Assembly: GCA_030142905.1 (NCBI GenBank)
Contig: JASJOG010000570.1
Span: forward strand, 5,001 to 69,000
Length of the DNA stretch: 64,000 nt
Direction of reading: 5' to 3'
Source: Heliopora coerulea
Taxonomy: Eukaryota; Cnidaria; Anthozoa; Scleralcyonacea; Helioporidae
The stretch's first letter is position 1; every line of letters starts with the position of its first letter. The notes beneath the pieces were generated by a model. It did not search any database. It had not been told where the DNA came from and saw only the letters and a program-made list of their open reading frames with translations. This document shows positions 10,601-22,422 of this stretch, in pieces. The position numbers and the translations under genes were made by a program.

Positions 10601-13600
10601 ATCATTTATTAAACCGATAAAGGTTATTGTTACCAAACGTTTTGTTTTAATAAAACAGAATCTAAATTTTACACATAAATATGATAACAACCAGTTTAAA
10701 TATAAAATAATTTCCAGTTTGGGTTGTTAATATTTGTTGCCAGATGTTCTGTTTTCTTTATTCCATTCCCTCTTCCAGTTATAGTAAGGACGATTTGTCT
10801 TTTTGACAATTTTGAAAAATTATAAATCTTACTCAGATTCTAGAGAGAGATATTGAAAGGGTGGGCGAGGGTTTGATGCGTGCACGTATTTCTAGCTATG
10901 TAATGTAGCTCTACCGCACACAGACGAGTCTTGTTAAGGCCTATGCACACGATACGATTGTCGTATATGGTTCTTCACTTTGGCGTATGTGATGTGTCAT
11001 AAAAGCACAATTCCTGTTCGCTGTTCGCTCGCGAATGTTGCAATTGGTCCAGAAGACTCTTACAACTGAATCGGATACATCAAAATGGACAATCGTACAC
11101 GACAGTAAATCTAGTAGATTTCCTTCATTCTATATATACATATAAGGAGACTAGGAATGGAACTTTGAAAAGCATGTTTGGTTTAACTTTCCTGATTGCT
11201 GCGAAATTAAAGATTGTCCGTGAACATTGTAATATTTCGCTTGATATTGCTAACTAAATGAACAAAGCCGCCAAGCGTTTTAGCAGTTGTGTTCAGCGTA
11301 AGTTGATATTCCTTCGTATGCACACCAGTTAGCCCCTCTAAATTTGTAGCAGAGCGCAAACTCTTTGGGAATTTCTTAAAGAACAAGGCTGAAGTGGCTA
11401 ATAGAGACTGCATGTCCACAATGAGATACGTGGAGCCATTTATGAATAAGGCTACTAAAGAAACGGCAATATTGCCAAATTGTAATCATGCTCACCTCTG
11501 CGAGGACGTTGAAGCCATGTTTTTGCCGTTGCTGGCCAAGATGGCAACTTTATGGCTAATGTGAGATCAACATCGTATTGAGATGAACCCATCTTGATAT
11601 TAAGAGTAACAGCTGGACCGTGGGTTGACGCCGTGATCCTTTTTCTGAGGGGAAAAAAAAACATGTATGTAAGTGCAAGTGCTTTCTGTTTTGTCTCCCT
11701 CAGCTGCTTTTCAGCGGCCAGCTGCATAAATTTTTCATAATTATATTAACCCCTTGAGCCTGGTTCACACGACCAAGATAAGCATAAGGACAAGATCAAT
11801 ACGAAAACAAAGCATGATATATCCTCTAGGACATACGAAGACAAAATAACCAGAATTTTTCTTTATTTCGTCTGTAGTTCGGCTCTTGGCTTATTCGCAT
11901 GTATCTTTGCACGGCATTTTTGATATTAATCACCCTTCGTACAAGGTACAGTAGGCTACTGAATGACGCTTGGCAGCCACTGAATTAAGACAATGCTAGT
12001 TTATTGTCGGAAACATTTTTGGATCCCATATAATGTCATCACCGGTTATGTGAGGGTAAATAAGAAACTCATCCCCAGAACGGTTGACCCTGATGAAGAC
12101 ACTAGACCGGAGTGTCGCAAGGTTGGGTGACGAACGGTAAATCTGTTAGCTACGATTAAAACTTTTGAAGCCAGAATAGCGTCAAATCATGTATGATTGT
12201 TCACTTGGCTGCGTTGGTTATTTGTTAGTTTACTTGCAAGAAAAACTATAAATACGCAAGTCGTCCATTGACATGCAGATTCAGGGAAGGGGGAGGGTAA
12301 TTTAGACAGGGGGACGGCTTGAGATAAAAATACAACATTTTGTATACTTTTCCGGGAAATTTCACAAGTGTTCTAAAACGCAGTTGTTTCAACGTCATAT
12401 TTGAACTTCGACTTACCCCACGTGTCTTTTCTGGACATTAGCGATTGCTTGCCCAACTCGTCGGGAGAACACAGCCCGCATTTGAACAGCATTTAATCTG
12501 CCTCTGCTATCCACTATATTGTCACGGCTCCACAGTGTCTGAGAGTCAGAAATGTATACGAAAGTAAATCCATCTACTGAAAAGTGAAAATGCAAACAAT
12601 TATTTTGCACCCATCGGGAAACTTCCGGGAAAACACCACATTTATTACTTTACTTCATAAAGTCTGACATTATCATAATAATCCAGGGCAATTGAACATC
12701 TATTATAACTGGAAGGCTTATTCCAGTCGGTGATTGTACCAAAAGTAAAAGCCAAAAATGACCCCTATACGCATTCATTTATGCAGTTGGTTTCAGGCCT
12801 CCACATGCCTTTAATCTTTTTCAACAGTATTTTCATAATGTTAAAAAATACCACTAAGAAGAGATTAAAAGTCAACTTAGAATGTCAATCATATCCCAAA
12901 AAAACCTCACAGAAGCACTTCGAAGAAATATAGATCCTTCCTTTGATGACATATTATTCCATTATCTCCTGTCAACAAAGATTTTGACCGTGTCATAATT
13001 GAGCTGAGCATGTACTGAGATACTAAAACGCTATTCCAAATTGAGAGCGTCTGCCCGCAAAACGGGGAATTGACAAGAACCGACATTTTCTCATAAAAAG
13101 CAGATTTAACTTCACGACAAAAAATCAGTCATTCGTCAGACTATTGAACAGATCATTTAAGAATCCGTCGATTCGTATAGTTAGAATGAGAGTCACAAAA
13201 ATAAACTTTGACCTTGTAATAAAGCACCGGCCGGGCAAAGACAACAGCTAATGTACTGGGGAAGTAGACAACCTGATAACCATCTACCAGACAGTTACGC
13301 ATATCATGGTCCTAATGTGGAAGCCTGCGTTAATTAAAGTGGTAACTGAAGTACAGACGATTAAAGCAATGACATTAGGAGACATAAGTGGTGAAATTCA
13401 TGAGCACGAGTTCTTGCAAAGTGATTCATGTGGCAGTGAACAATGACACCACAAGCAAGCCTTCGAACAAGTAGCCATACAAGTAGATACACATAATGCT
13501 TGACAGATGCGTTACTATTATTGAAAGATAGGCAATACCAAAGGAGCAGCAACAGGGAGTCATTGACGTTGCACACAAGGGAAACCGAAGTATAACTACA

Positions 13601-16600
13601 CTAAAAGCTATCTGATAGTCAGATAATGGTTTCCTGGAATGGACGGAATGAATTATTTGTTACTGAACTCACAGATCCACTACAACTTGCGGCCAGTTGT
13701 CGTTAGTCAGTGGAAAAACCCAAGACACTCTTTGAAGCGACCAGGTCTACCTCACCGAAAACTGTGATACTCAAAGTACAAAAGAATTTTTCTGAGTTTG
13801 GTTACCTGAAGAAAGTAACTGCTGACAATGAGCCTCCGTTTCGATGGCAAGAATTTAAGAAATACACTTAAGAAAATGGTTAATTTTTAAAAAATAACCG
13901 TAAAAACAGTTGTTACCAGTCATGCTTATCAATTCCATAGAGAAAGAGAAGTTTGATGATTTCGATTTTTTCATTGATACAATTCTTATGGAATGGGTAA
14001 TCAAAAGACCGATGTTAAAAAAAATACTTATATCCAACATCTTACCAAAATTAAAAAACATGATTTTCTAATTAAAAAAAAAGAGTCTACAGAATTTTTA
14101 AAAAGTGCCAATTGGTTACTTATAACGTACATGGTCTTTTAAGACTATGGAATTAAAATAGATTCAGTTGTAATAAGGAACCATTCCGGAACGTTACTGC
14201 TTCAACAGCCACCGCTCGGTAACTACATTACTTACTGGTATGACAGCAAAAACGATTGCGCTAACTCATTGCAATTTGACACCCAAAGCGGGGCCTTTCT
14301 GGCGATGCATTCCCCAAAGTATAGAAAAAGGAAGGGAAATCATATTCCCTTTATTATTCTCAAACTCATTAATTACTCAAAACAAAAAATGAAAGTTAAT
14401 ATTTAAAGTTTATTCATGGTTTTGAAATGGGTAAACGAACTTCTTTAAAAACTGCGGCGGTTTTGAAGATCTCGCAGGGGAAGCGTAGCTAATTAAACCA
14501 CTAAACATATTCGTTTCAAAATTACCAGTACCTTAAAATATTTCAAGGAACTATTACTAATGAAATGTTTCAAGGAACTTATAGTTTTGAAATTTTAACA
14601 GCTCACCGTATTACTCCAGAGCATACGCCAAAAAACAATTAGTAATACAACAGTCTCAAATACAATGAATGCGAATTTCAAAGATCTCATCAAAATTAAT
14701 GAGGAATTTATGAACGTCGGACTTCGCTCGGACTTCAAAACTCTTCTGCATTAAAAAGCTTGACTCACTTTCAGTTCGCTTTTTCACGACACTTTGGACT
14801 CTGAAATCCTTGCAAAGTCCTCCACCTTGTTTTTGAACCATTACATGACTGACTGACTACAGATCATATTACCTAGATATGCTCAATTTCCGGGCCTCCG
14901 CACGGATAGGGTGGGTTTTGGGTTGCCATACACAGTATCAATTTACACCAAGTACTTTGTAGCTCCAAACAAAAAATACCTGGTGCCCCCTGCATTTAGC
15001 AGCTAGGAGCAATTCCCACCACTACTCTACACCGCTTCTCCGTGTGAGTTTACAAGTGGAAAACTTCATTTTGCCGTCATACTTCCGCGCCTATGTCAAA
15101 CCCGAGGTTTTGCTACCGTCTTTCATGTTTCACGCCTTCGATGGGCCTTCAATAGAAACGTCAGTGTGTACTGTAGTACGTTTAAGGATATCCCTCACCC
15201 TTTTGCTTTTTATACGTTCTTAAACACTGCCTACGTCCCACTCTACTTGTCTTTTATATTATTCCTGATCAGTTTATTAATTGTGAATGTACTGAACAGT
15301 CCTTCTCAAGTTGCTTTGCTAAAGAAAGAACAAATCGAAACTGCTGTCATATCTCACAAATATTGTTCCCTATTATCCCAAAGTTCCCGATAATCTCGAA
15401 GACAGAAATGCCCATGAATGACGACAGCATTGCATAGCAGCAATTGAAGAAGGAAATTGTATCGAGACTTATTGAAACACTTTTTTTAATAAAAACACAT
15501 ACTAGTCTACAACCACGTCACAATGACGTATAGAAAATTTCTATCTACTTTTACTTTCCTCTTCAAAATGCTTGTTTTGTTTTCACTTTCGTTTTCTGTT
15601 CAAGCGGGTTTCTCAGAAGAAATATTATCGAAATTCTTCAGTCAAATGAAAGCCGCCGGACTTGCAAATCAGTGCTCTTTGGGTAACCGTAAAGACTCAA
15701 GGTATTTAGCAATTATAATAGCTAACTAACACACACACATACACACAAAAATGACAGAAGTAAAAGCGTTGAACTCGGGAGAAAATCGTAGATTTAGGGA
15801 TAGACTGTATTTGTCTACTACCTTATTCTAATTCTGCTCAACTCCACCATTGACCTTCAATGATAAGACCTAACTACAGTAAGAGAGCGGGATTACATGG
15901 TGACACTTTTTTAAAGCTCTATTAAAAGAGCCGTTCATTAAATAAATGTGGTCTATCACCAGCTTAAGGGAGCTTTTCATGAACGTCAGACAGGGATGCC
16001 AGCTATGCATTTAGAATCATGTGACTAGCAAATGTGATTGCAGTAGCCGAAATTCTAAGCTAAATTAAATATATCTTTTGATTGTTTATTGCATTGAAGT
16101 CATAACTCGGTTCAAATGTATAACATATTTCTTTAACCAACTTTCTTTGGGCGAGTTCAAATCACGCTATAGACTAGTACAAATACTTCGAAAGTAAATT
16201 TTTGTACTCTAAAGAACCTGTCTGACAAGATTTTTTTTCCCGACGCAATGACTCAATGACGCAATGACTGGGCCCGCAGTAATTGGCTTACGCTGTTGCG
16301 GTTACCCTACCGTCCTCTAGTCTTAGTAATGTTTGTTTATATATTATTTATTTACATATATTTTATTGTACTTACTTAATTACTGCTTTGTACTATGACG
16401 GTGAAGCAATTAAATTATAAATTACAAATTACTCTTTGCCAGTACATGTTGCGTAATTTAGAATTTCGTTCAACTTCCGGAAGAAAAGCCTTATTATTTT
16501 GGGAACTTCCATAAAACAGTGTATAATTTGATGTTGGATAAAAAAAACTTATCAGCCAATTTAGCGAACAGTATGACTGGATCCTCTACTCGTCACCTGT

Positions 16601-19451
16601 TTTTTGACTGGTCGACGAGCTTGCCAAAACACAGAATAACTCGTAAAGTATCCAGCCATACTGCATTCAAAACTGTCTAACAAAGTATATTAATTATAAA
16701 ATTTTGATGCCATCTACTGCACGAACACAAATCTCAGTCCAGATGGCATGAAATTGTAACTTCATATCAAAAGATAGTAGTTGTTCCTGCATGTAAAATT
16801 GCGTGATATCCAAAGGCACAGGTTCATAAGCAAGTAGAAATGATGTCATTTCCACGGATAATCCTTCTCAGTCTGCATGGCTCTCATTCAAGTTGTTTGC
16901 AAATGAACGACTACGCGTTTTTACTTAGTATGCTGTAATGCTGTATGTTCATACAAAGCCCTTGGCTTGGATAATTCTAACTATTGTGTTCAGCTGCATT
17001 CATTATCAAATTTGGCCCACCATTTGGCCCAAAACATACAATACAATAAACTGCTAGAAATAGTAAAAACTTGTATACAATAACATATGCCAATACTTTT
17101 TCTTTTTTTTTTTTCCTGGACTTTGTTGTTTATCCTTCATTTATGATACCCATGTTTCCCCCAGGGTTTTAAAAAGACACCCTATCAAAGATGGAGAAAA
17201 ACATATTTTGGCCTAGTCAAGGTGACTATTTTCAAGTCAAGGGCAGTCTTGAATGGCCACATACATGCAAAAGTATGGATGAGGATCACTGACCAGGAGT
17301 CTGCAAGGCACACAAGCCTGCTAAGAGTTTACTACACTTAATTTAAGACAGCAATACACAAGCTTTCTCAAAGGCAGGCAGAACTGGCTAGTACTCTCAT
17401 ATTGCCATAAGGAAATTCTGGATACCACTAGTAATTAATCAAATTCAAGGCAAAACACAACCCCAAAACATATATCTTCTAAAGTCCAAGATTCAGATTT
17501 AAAAACAAGACTACAGCCTATAACCCACCGAAAGGCAAGGATGCACCTTGGCTTTTGCCAGATAATTTCACTCAGGAAAGTGGGGTGTCTGCTTTTAATA
17601 ATAAGTAGTTGCTGCTTTTAATAATAAGTAGTTGCTGCTTTTAATAATAAGTAGTTGCTGCTTTTAATAATAATAACAACATCTCATCTTTATTTAAAAG
17701 ACATTGTCAGACATTAGTTTTGTATTTCAATCCAAATATAATCTTGGACTGCACAAAATGTTAGTTTTTTGGGGTTTGTTTTGTAGTTCTTGGCTGCTGG
17801 TCATGGTTCATAATTGCAAATTGCAACTAAACTAGGGGTTCAAAGTGTTAACAATTAACAATTTAATGAACTTTAGCACCTGTCTGCTCATTGTAAAAAA
17901 AACTCCTAAAAAGCTCAAAATTTTCCCAAACACAATGTAAATGAGCCTTAAATTCTTTACATTTTAAAAATGCACTGTTGTTCATGTTTAACTTATTTAT
18001 CTTGGCCACTTACAGATTGCTTTCAGACTAACAATATCTATAATTAAGTAAGGGGCATACTGTACAACAACACCACACAGATAAAAAATAATAATAAACC
18101 TTTTCTCATTATTAATGACAGCATTCAATACTTCCCATATATTATTATATACACCAGACATAAGCAGACCAACCTGGCAAAAGCTCTTCCTTTAACCCTG
18201 GTAACATCTCCACAATAGTACCTAATCCCCACCACATTGCACCTCAAGCACACAATTTAAAATAAGCATTGAAAGGACATTAGCAAAGTCTATTGGCCAT
18301 TGTCGAGGCAATCAAAATGTCAGTCACCACCAATAACAATCATTTTCGAGACTACACAAACCCAAGAGTTCAACTTCAACAAACATCTAATGATACTCCC
18401 AGATTCAAACCATTTACTTCAGAGCTAAGGAAAATACCTGTCAGTAATCTCATATTGAATGGGAGAAAGATTATTTCTAACTTACAAAAATGGATGCACT
18501 AGGCGAATGCCTTCATTTCAGAAGACTGGTATATACTGTATCTATACGTCGAAATTCTAACGTCACACAGAGAGGAAAAATAAGAAAATGCAAATGTACG
18601 AGCAATTCTCTCTGAATTTTGAATAGAGAAATGGTAACAAAGAAAGCTAGACAAATTGTACTTAAAGTTCTTCGCATTAGTTTATTCTATGATATCAGTT
18701 TGATCAGAATTTTGATTGCGTATGCGAAACAATACTAACTGCCTGCATCGCAGGAGTCGATCAGACCGTGAAAACAATGGAAGGTGAAATATTTTGGATG
18801 ATTTCTTCAGTACCACAGTTGTGTATCATAAATTTGATTTTAATTTCTTAATTTCAAAAATTTTGGCTCACGACTTGACTGGTAGTTGTTCCTGCACTGA
18901 GAAAGAGCCAATCTTAAGAATATTGGCTAATTGAATTTCAATCGAAGAAGCACGAAGTTACAAGTCCCACCAGCATCATTCATACTGAGCAGGTTTCCAA
19001 CGTTTCTAAACATTGCATCATAAATCTCTGAAATTTTACTGGCAAAAATTCATTGCAAAATTCATGGAAATACCATGAGAGTTTTGCACCTTAGCTTATG
19101 ACTAAGGATGTAGATTTCAGTCTATACCTTGAAAGAGCAGATGCTTTTACAGATTAAGTTTACACGTATTGACAAAGCGGCTTCCTTACCCAAAACTCTC
19201 TTCTCAATATTTACAGCAATCTTCTCCAGTACAAGCATCAAGTCAAACTCGTTCGGCGACTCTGTCTTCACTCTTTCGTAAAAGCTTCCAGTGTACTGTA
19301 TTCGCAATGAAAATCTCGGGTCCAGCCGTTTTACTTCGTCCAAAATCTCTTTCACAAGATTCTGCCATACTTCCAACGCATCTGTTCTTTCGTTGCGGTT
19401 TATTTTAATTTTCGACTCGTAATACTGGTTCAAACAAGCGTTCAAGTCCAT
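7137..19451 (-). CDS. cGLR: cGAS-like receptor cGLR-b, complete gene (four exons)
   Basis: Exons 19190-19451, 12417-12576, 11496-11644 and 7137-7648 join in consistent phases with GT-AG introns (1083 nt) to give a 360-residue Mab-21/cGAS-like nucleotidyltransferase. The family senses cytosolic nucleic acid and makes nucleotide second messengers that act on STING-type receptors. Visible features are Gly55-Ser56 of the P-loop-like turn, the metal ligands Glu68 and Asp70 ('NEFDLML'), the third Asp167 in 'YDVDLTLAI', and then the Mab-21 C-terminal helical domain from about residue 225 ('WRFSFSEAE', 'SYHMKTLIFWESEKYP', 'LPHYF'-like 'FPHYFLNN'). There is no His-Cys-Cys-Cys zinc ribbon as in vertebrate cGAS, as in many invertebrate cGLRs. 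All catalytic acids are present, so it looks intact. The ligand and product cannot be read from sequence. A related first exon lies downstream on the same strand at 452-782. Confidence 0.9.
8110..8246 (-). repeat. tRNA-derived SINE, minus copy
   Basis: Read on the minus strand, it begins with a tRNA-like head holding a box A-like GCTCAACCGGTAGAG and a box B-like GTGCGAGTT segment. A conserved hairpin follows (AGTCAAC-ATTTTTCA-GTTGACT), then a unique tail (GGCAGTGCCAGATTATCATG). It is homologous to the plus-strand copy 100 bp away. Intact pol III function is not evident. Confidence 0.6.
8350..8495 (+). repeat. tRNA-derived SINE, plus copy
   Basis: Same family as the minus copy, more diverged in the head (GAAGAGCAGCGGACCGGTAT, GGTGCTAGTTCAAATC). 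The internal hairpin GTCAACATTTTTCAGTTGAC is fully conserved and is followed by GGCAGTATCTGATAATCACG. Together the two copies make an inverted pair with a spacer of about 100 bp. Confidence 0.6.
8768..8915 (+). repeat. Dispersed repeat, copy 1 of a pair with 60108-60285
   Basis: It contains the short GC-rich palindrome CGCGCGAAGCGCGG, then GCGTGGAGTCCTTTTACATG and GGTGACTAG, and ends in a TATATACATG tract. The 60-kb copy has the same blocks in the same order. No coding content. Confidence 0.45.
11496..11644 (-). CDS. cGLR: cGLR-b exon 3 (third catalytic Asp)
   Basis: The acceptor is a T-rich tract ending CCCCTCAG and the donor is GTGAGC. It enters in phase 2 and leaves in phase 1, encoding residues 142-190. 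'HGPAVTLNI' is the usual strand before the third metal ligand, which sits in 'YDVDLTLAI' (Asp167), followed by the family's 'SWP' (176-178). Confidence 0.9.
11645..12416 (-). other. cGLR-b intron 2
   Basis: A 772-bp GT-AG intron. No other feature seen. Confidence 0.75.
12417..12576 (-). CDS. cGLR: cGLR-b exon 2
   Basis: Acceptor CACTTTTCAG, donor GTAAGT. It enters in phase 1 and leaves in phase 2, encoding residues 89-140 plus split codons. The segment 'DGFTFVYI', followed by 'DSRGRLNAVQMRAVF', matches the spine region between the second and third metal ligands in Mab-21 proteins. Confidence 0.88.
15523..15729 (+). CDS. Short ORF with signal peptide-like start
   Basis: A 68-codon ORF inside cGLR-b intron 1, on the opposite strand. 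It has a hydrophobic segment at about residues 9-27 ('FLFKMLVLFSLSFSVQA') that resembles a cleaved signal peptide, followed by a short soluble part with a single Cys. A GT at 15702 could be a splice donor, which would make it a first exon. I recognise no family. Chance is a real alternative. Confidence 0.25.
   Translation: MTYRKFLSTFTFLFKMLVLFSLSFSVQAGFSEEILSKFFSQMKAAGLANQCSLGNRKDSRYLAIIIAN
17588..17675. repeat. 23-bp tandem repeat
   Basis: The unit GCTGCTTTTAATAATAAGTA plus GTT occurs a little under four times in a row with nearly no divergence, grading into an AATA tract. Confidence 0.85.
19190..19451 (-). CDS. cGLR: cGLR-b exon 1 (start codon, Gly-Ser and first two acids)
   Basis: The ATG at 19451 opens 87 codons and one base before a GTAAGG donor (phase 1). 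Residues 55-56 are Gly-Ser and 68-70 are Glu-Phe-Asp. No in-frame ATG lies close upstream that aligns better, and cGLR-a exon 1 has the same layout with a slightly longer N-terminus, so this start is likely but not certain. Confidence 0.88.
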
Positions 19452-19701
19452 GGCTTTACGAAAAATTCAAGACAAACCTGATATCGTCTTGGTTTTCTGT
19501 GGAAAACGTCTGTGGAAGAAAGAAAACGGCAATAACTCTTATCGATTTGTTATGTCTTCATGTACCTACGCAGTTCGCTAACAATTGTACATCTTGACGT
19601 ATACGATTCAGCCAAAGCAGTTCTTGGTTGCTAGATTTGGGATTGGACGAAGGTAATGCAAACTACTTATAAATTAATTTTAGGTCGTAGGCGCTCGTGC
19701 A

Positions 19702-19774
19702 GCCAGGTTAGCTTAGTCGGTAGAGCATGAGACTCTTAATCTCAGGGTCGTGGGTTCGAGCCCCACATTGGGCG
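19702..19774 (+). tRNA. tRNA-Lys(CTT): tRNA-Lys (anticodon CTT)
   Basis: A 73-nt cloverleaf. The anticodon loop CTCTTAA lies in a perfect 5-bp stem (TGAGA/TCTCA), the T stem is GTGGG/CCCAC with loop TTCGAGC, and the D arm is GCTTAGTCGGTAGAGC. Box A and box B are intact. The acceptor stem has one mismatch (position 4 A against 69 G) and two G-T pairs, so it could be a drifting copy. The anticodon stem differs from the usual metazoan form by a compensated base pair, which argues for function. A downstream TTTGTTT is a weak terminator; a T5 run lies near 19816. It is divergent from cGLR-b, 251 bp upstream of its ATG. Confidence 0.85.
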
Positions 19775-22422
19775 CCTTTGTTTCCATTTCAATCACTAGT
19801 CCAATTCCCCCTCTTATTTTTCTTACTTATTTGTGTGAAACATTTGATACTATTTAAGAGAAGCCAATCTGAAAATAATTTAATGCCTTCAGTCTTACTA
19901 TCTTATTGAACAAATCTAAAAGGAACCACCCTCGTTCCCATGGCCTCTTTCACACAGTGCTGTTGGATTGGCTTTTTTTAAGCCAAATTTGACAATTTCT
20001 CTGCGTTACTGGCATAGAAAAACTCATTTGGATATTGACCTTTTTTGACTTTGCAAGAATTCTTTGGAAGAAAATTGTAATAAATAAAATTAATTCTAAC
20101 ATCACTTTTGTGGTGCAAAATATTCAGAAGGGGAAATTGAGGAAATTAAAGGTCAGTTGACTTAAAAGCCGTGATTCGTGTCAGAAGTTTCCGAAGTTTC
20201 ACTGTTATCAACTCAATTATTCTTATGATTTTTTTTTCCTAGCCTATAGTAAACAAGTCGAATTTTTTAAGGGCGTGTTATGTGATAATTTTAAATTGCA
20301 ACAACATTTCAATGAAAAAACAAGTAAAAATTCAGGCTCCGAGACACATTCTTTACTATAGGATTAAAAATACAAACCGCTAATTCAAACCTTTGGACCG
20401 TACCACGCACTGCTTTTTTGAATTTTTATACTTTTATATAGTGGTGTTGCTAGGGTTAATTTATTGGGGACGGAGGTGCCAAGATTGTGGCATACCCTGC
20501 GGTTTTACAGCTTTTTAATGATGAAATCGGGGCTCACCACTAAGTAACATCGTTTGGGATCACTGGGTAAATGGCAATAAGTGTTTGTTCGATATTGCAC
20601 CAAAAACCCCTTGGTTTTAGAAACGAATGTTGCCGAAATCCAGAACACGACAATAATTTAATTGTTCAACGGGTTCATATACTGGTATGAAATGGTGGCC
20701 AGGCCACCCAAAATTTACGTTTGGGGGTGCATGGGCCCCTGGTCTCCCTTCGCGACGCCTATGCTTCTGTACCCTACACAATCTACAACTCATTCCCACT
20801 TGAAAAAGCTATTATACTATCCACCAATGATAATAGTATTCCAACAAACAACTTTTGAAAGGTTAAAATTTTGGCTTTTATTTGGCATAAAGTTGAAATG
20901 AGTATACTTTTTCGCTTTTCTTTTGGGGTCTTTTGCGATAGTAATGATTTTGGCTTTTTTGTTTGCTTTTTTTTTTCAACTCACTCTTGGATTTGAGCAT
21001 GCACGAGTATCTAACAACATTGCTTTTATGCCTAAGTGCAAAAATACACCAGGCAGTTTTTAGCCAAATTCTTTGGCGTATCAACCCTCTCGGTTCTAAG
21101 AAGACTTTCATCATCCCACTCTGGTAAGCCTAATTATAGTCAGGCAATTCTATTCCTCAAAGGGAAATGTCAAGACGAGAGAGAATTAATTATAATGGGT
21201 GATTATGCCTGAATTGAGAAAAACTCTTTCCCTGTTTTAGTTGTTTATAATCAGAGCATACATCCAATTGTTTGTCATAAAATTCTTTAAACCAGAATCA
21301 AGGAACTTTCTCCGATACTCGCCATTTAGGAATTCTGCATAAATCAAATTTAAATGACTACAGACATTTTTTAAAGTTATACTCACAAAAAATCAATTCT
21401 AACACATTAGTTTGACTCCATTCTCAGGTAATGTTTCATGACAAAAATTATGTGTTATTTCATTGCAAATGTTCCTGCATTATGCTCTATATTTGATCAC
21501 GAGAAATCCTATTAGAATACAAAAGCCATAATATCGTGAAGTTTGTCCTTCGACTATAAATCTTTTCTAGTTTGATTTGCTGAATAAGGATAGTATAGGT
21601 GATTTCCCTACTTAATTATCCGTTTAGTTCGTTTTCTTCATCAACATCCGTGTTAGTTTGAGAGCCCGTGTAGGATGACAAAATTAAACTTCTTTTCCTG
21701 ACAAATAGGATGATTATAGCGAGCTGCACATCACTATAAGCAACTGGCAACCAAGTTGTCAGGCCGCAGGTTTCGTATGGCCAACACGAGGTTGAGAAAC
21801 GATATTGTTTGTTTGAAGCAGTAACTAATTAACAACATTTAAAAAGTACGTGAAAGTACGTTTGAGAAGAACATAAAAATATACAACAGTTGCTTCATTG
21901 AGCAGAGGAATTCGAAAAATTTCAAACAAAGATCGAAGCAGATAAACGAATTTACAGTATCCATGTAACATTTAAAATCTTTCCCAACGACTCATTTAAA
22001 AATATTATGTAAAGAAAAGTTAAAAGGTTAAAATTGTCCTTCACTAGCATGGTATAATAATAATTTAAGAAGTAAAATCAAATGAGGTTAATAGCTACTG
22101 TTTGAGATGACTTTAATCGTGTAAGCTTTCGTCGTCCACGTCATCGTCAGAAACTTGAAGAGAAACGACCGAATAGCTGTATAAATAGAAGCTAGAGCAA
22201 TATGAATAAATTACAGTAAAATAGTTATGGGATGCTTAAGAACCTATTAGGATAATATGTACGGATAAAATGTAAATGGGAATTAAAATATTAAAATATT
22301 CCAAATATTTCGAAAAGTCAAAAAATTTTAAAAATGTTAAGATTATTGTAGAGTATAAATGTGTGTGTAAATGCGAGATTAAAAATTATGTAATAACAGT
22401 CCAGAATAAAAGTTTGCCTAAC
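19775..22422. other. Intergenic, mostly featureless
   Basis: 2.6 kb with no supportable gene. It holds a possible hAT-like non-autonomous element at about 20441-20760; the rest is AT-rich with scattered short ORFs. On the minus strand a hammerhead-like but imperfect string (CTGACGATGA..CGACGAAAGC) at about 22130-22160 lies downstream of the PLE fragment at 22423. Confidence 0.4.
20441..20760. mobile_element. Possible non-autonomous hAT-like element
   Basis: The left end AGTGGTGTTGCTAGGG and the right end, read in reverse (ATAGGCGTCGCGAAGGG), are imperfectly matching termini of the kind common in hAT elements. GC-rich blocks sit just inside both ends. No 8-bp target duplication is evident, so this is tentative. 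Confidence 0.3.

Larger units (their letters stand above)
7649..11495 (-). other. cGLR-b intron 3
   Basis: A 3.85-kb GT-AG intron. It holds the inverted SINE pair (8110-8246 and 8350-8495) and a dispersed repeat (8768-8915). ORFs at 7835-8059, 9406-9868 and 10066-10690 show no family features and are not treated as exons. Confidence 0.75.
12577..19189 (-). other. cGLR-b intron 1
   Basis: A 6.6-kb GT-AG intron, AT-rich. It contains a 23-bp tandem repeat (17588-17675) and a possible secreted-peptide ORF on the plus strand (15523-15729). The remaining ORFs (12730, 13361, 13855, 14656, 15166 and 18293) are short and featureless. Confidence 0.7.

Noticed and set aside
14656..14841. 61-codon minus ORF rich in charged residues in cGLR-b intron 1
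   Set aside because: No splice sites matching cGLR phases and no family; the four-exon chain is already complete.
22130..22160. Hammerhead-like CTGACGATGA..CGACGAAAGC downstream of the PLE fragment
   Set aside because: Stem II pairs poorly and there is no stem III or cleavage triplet.
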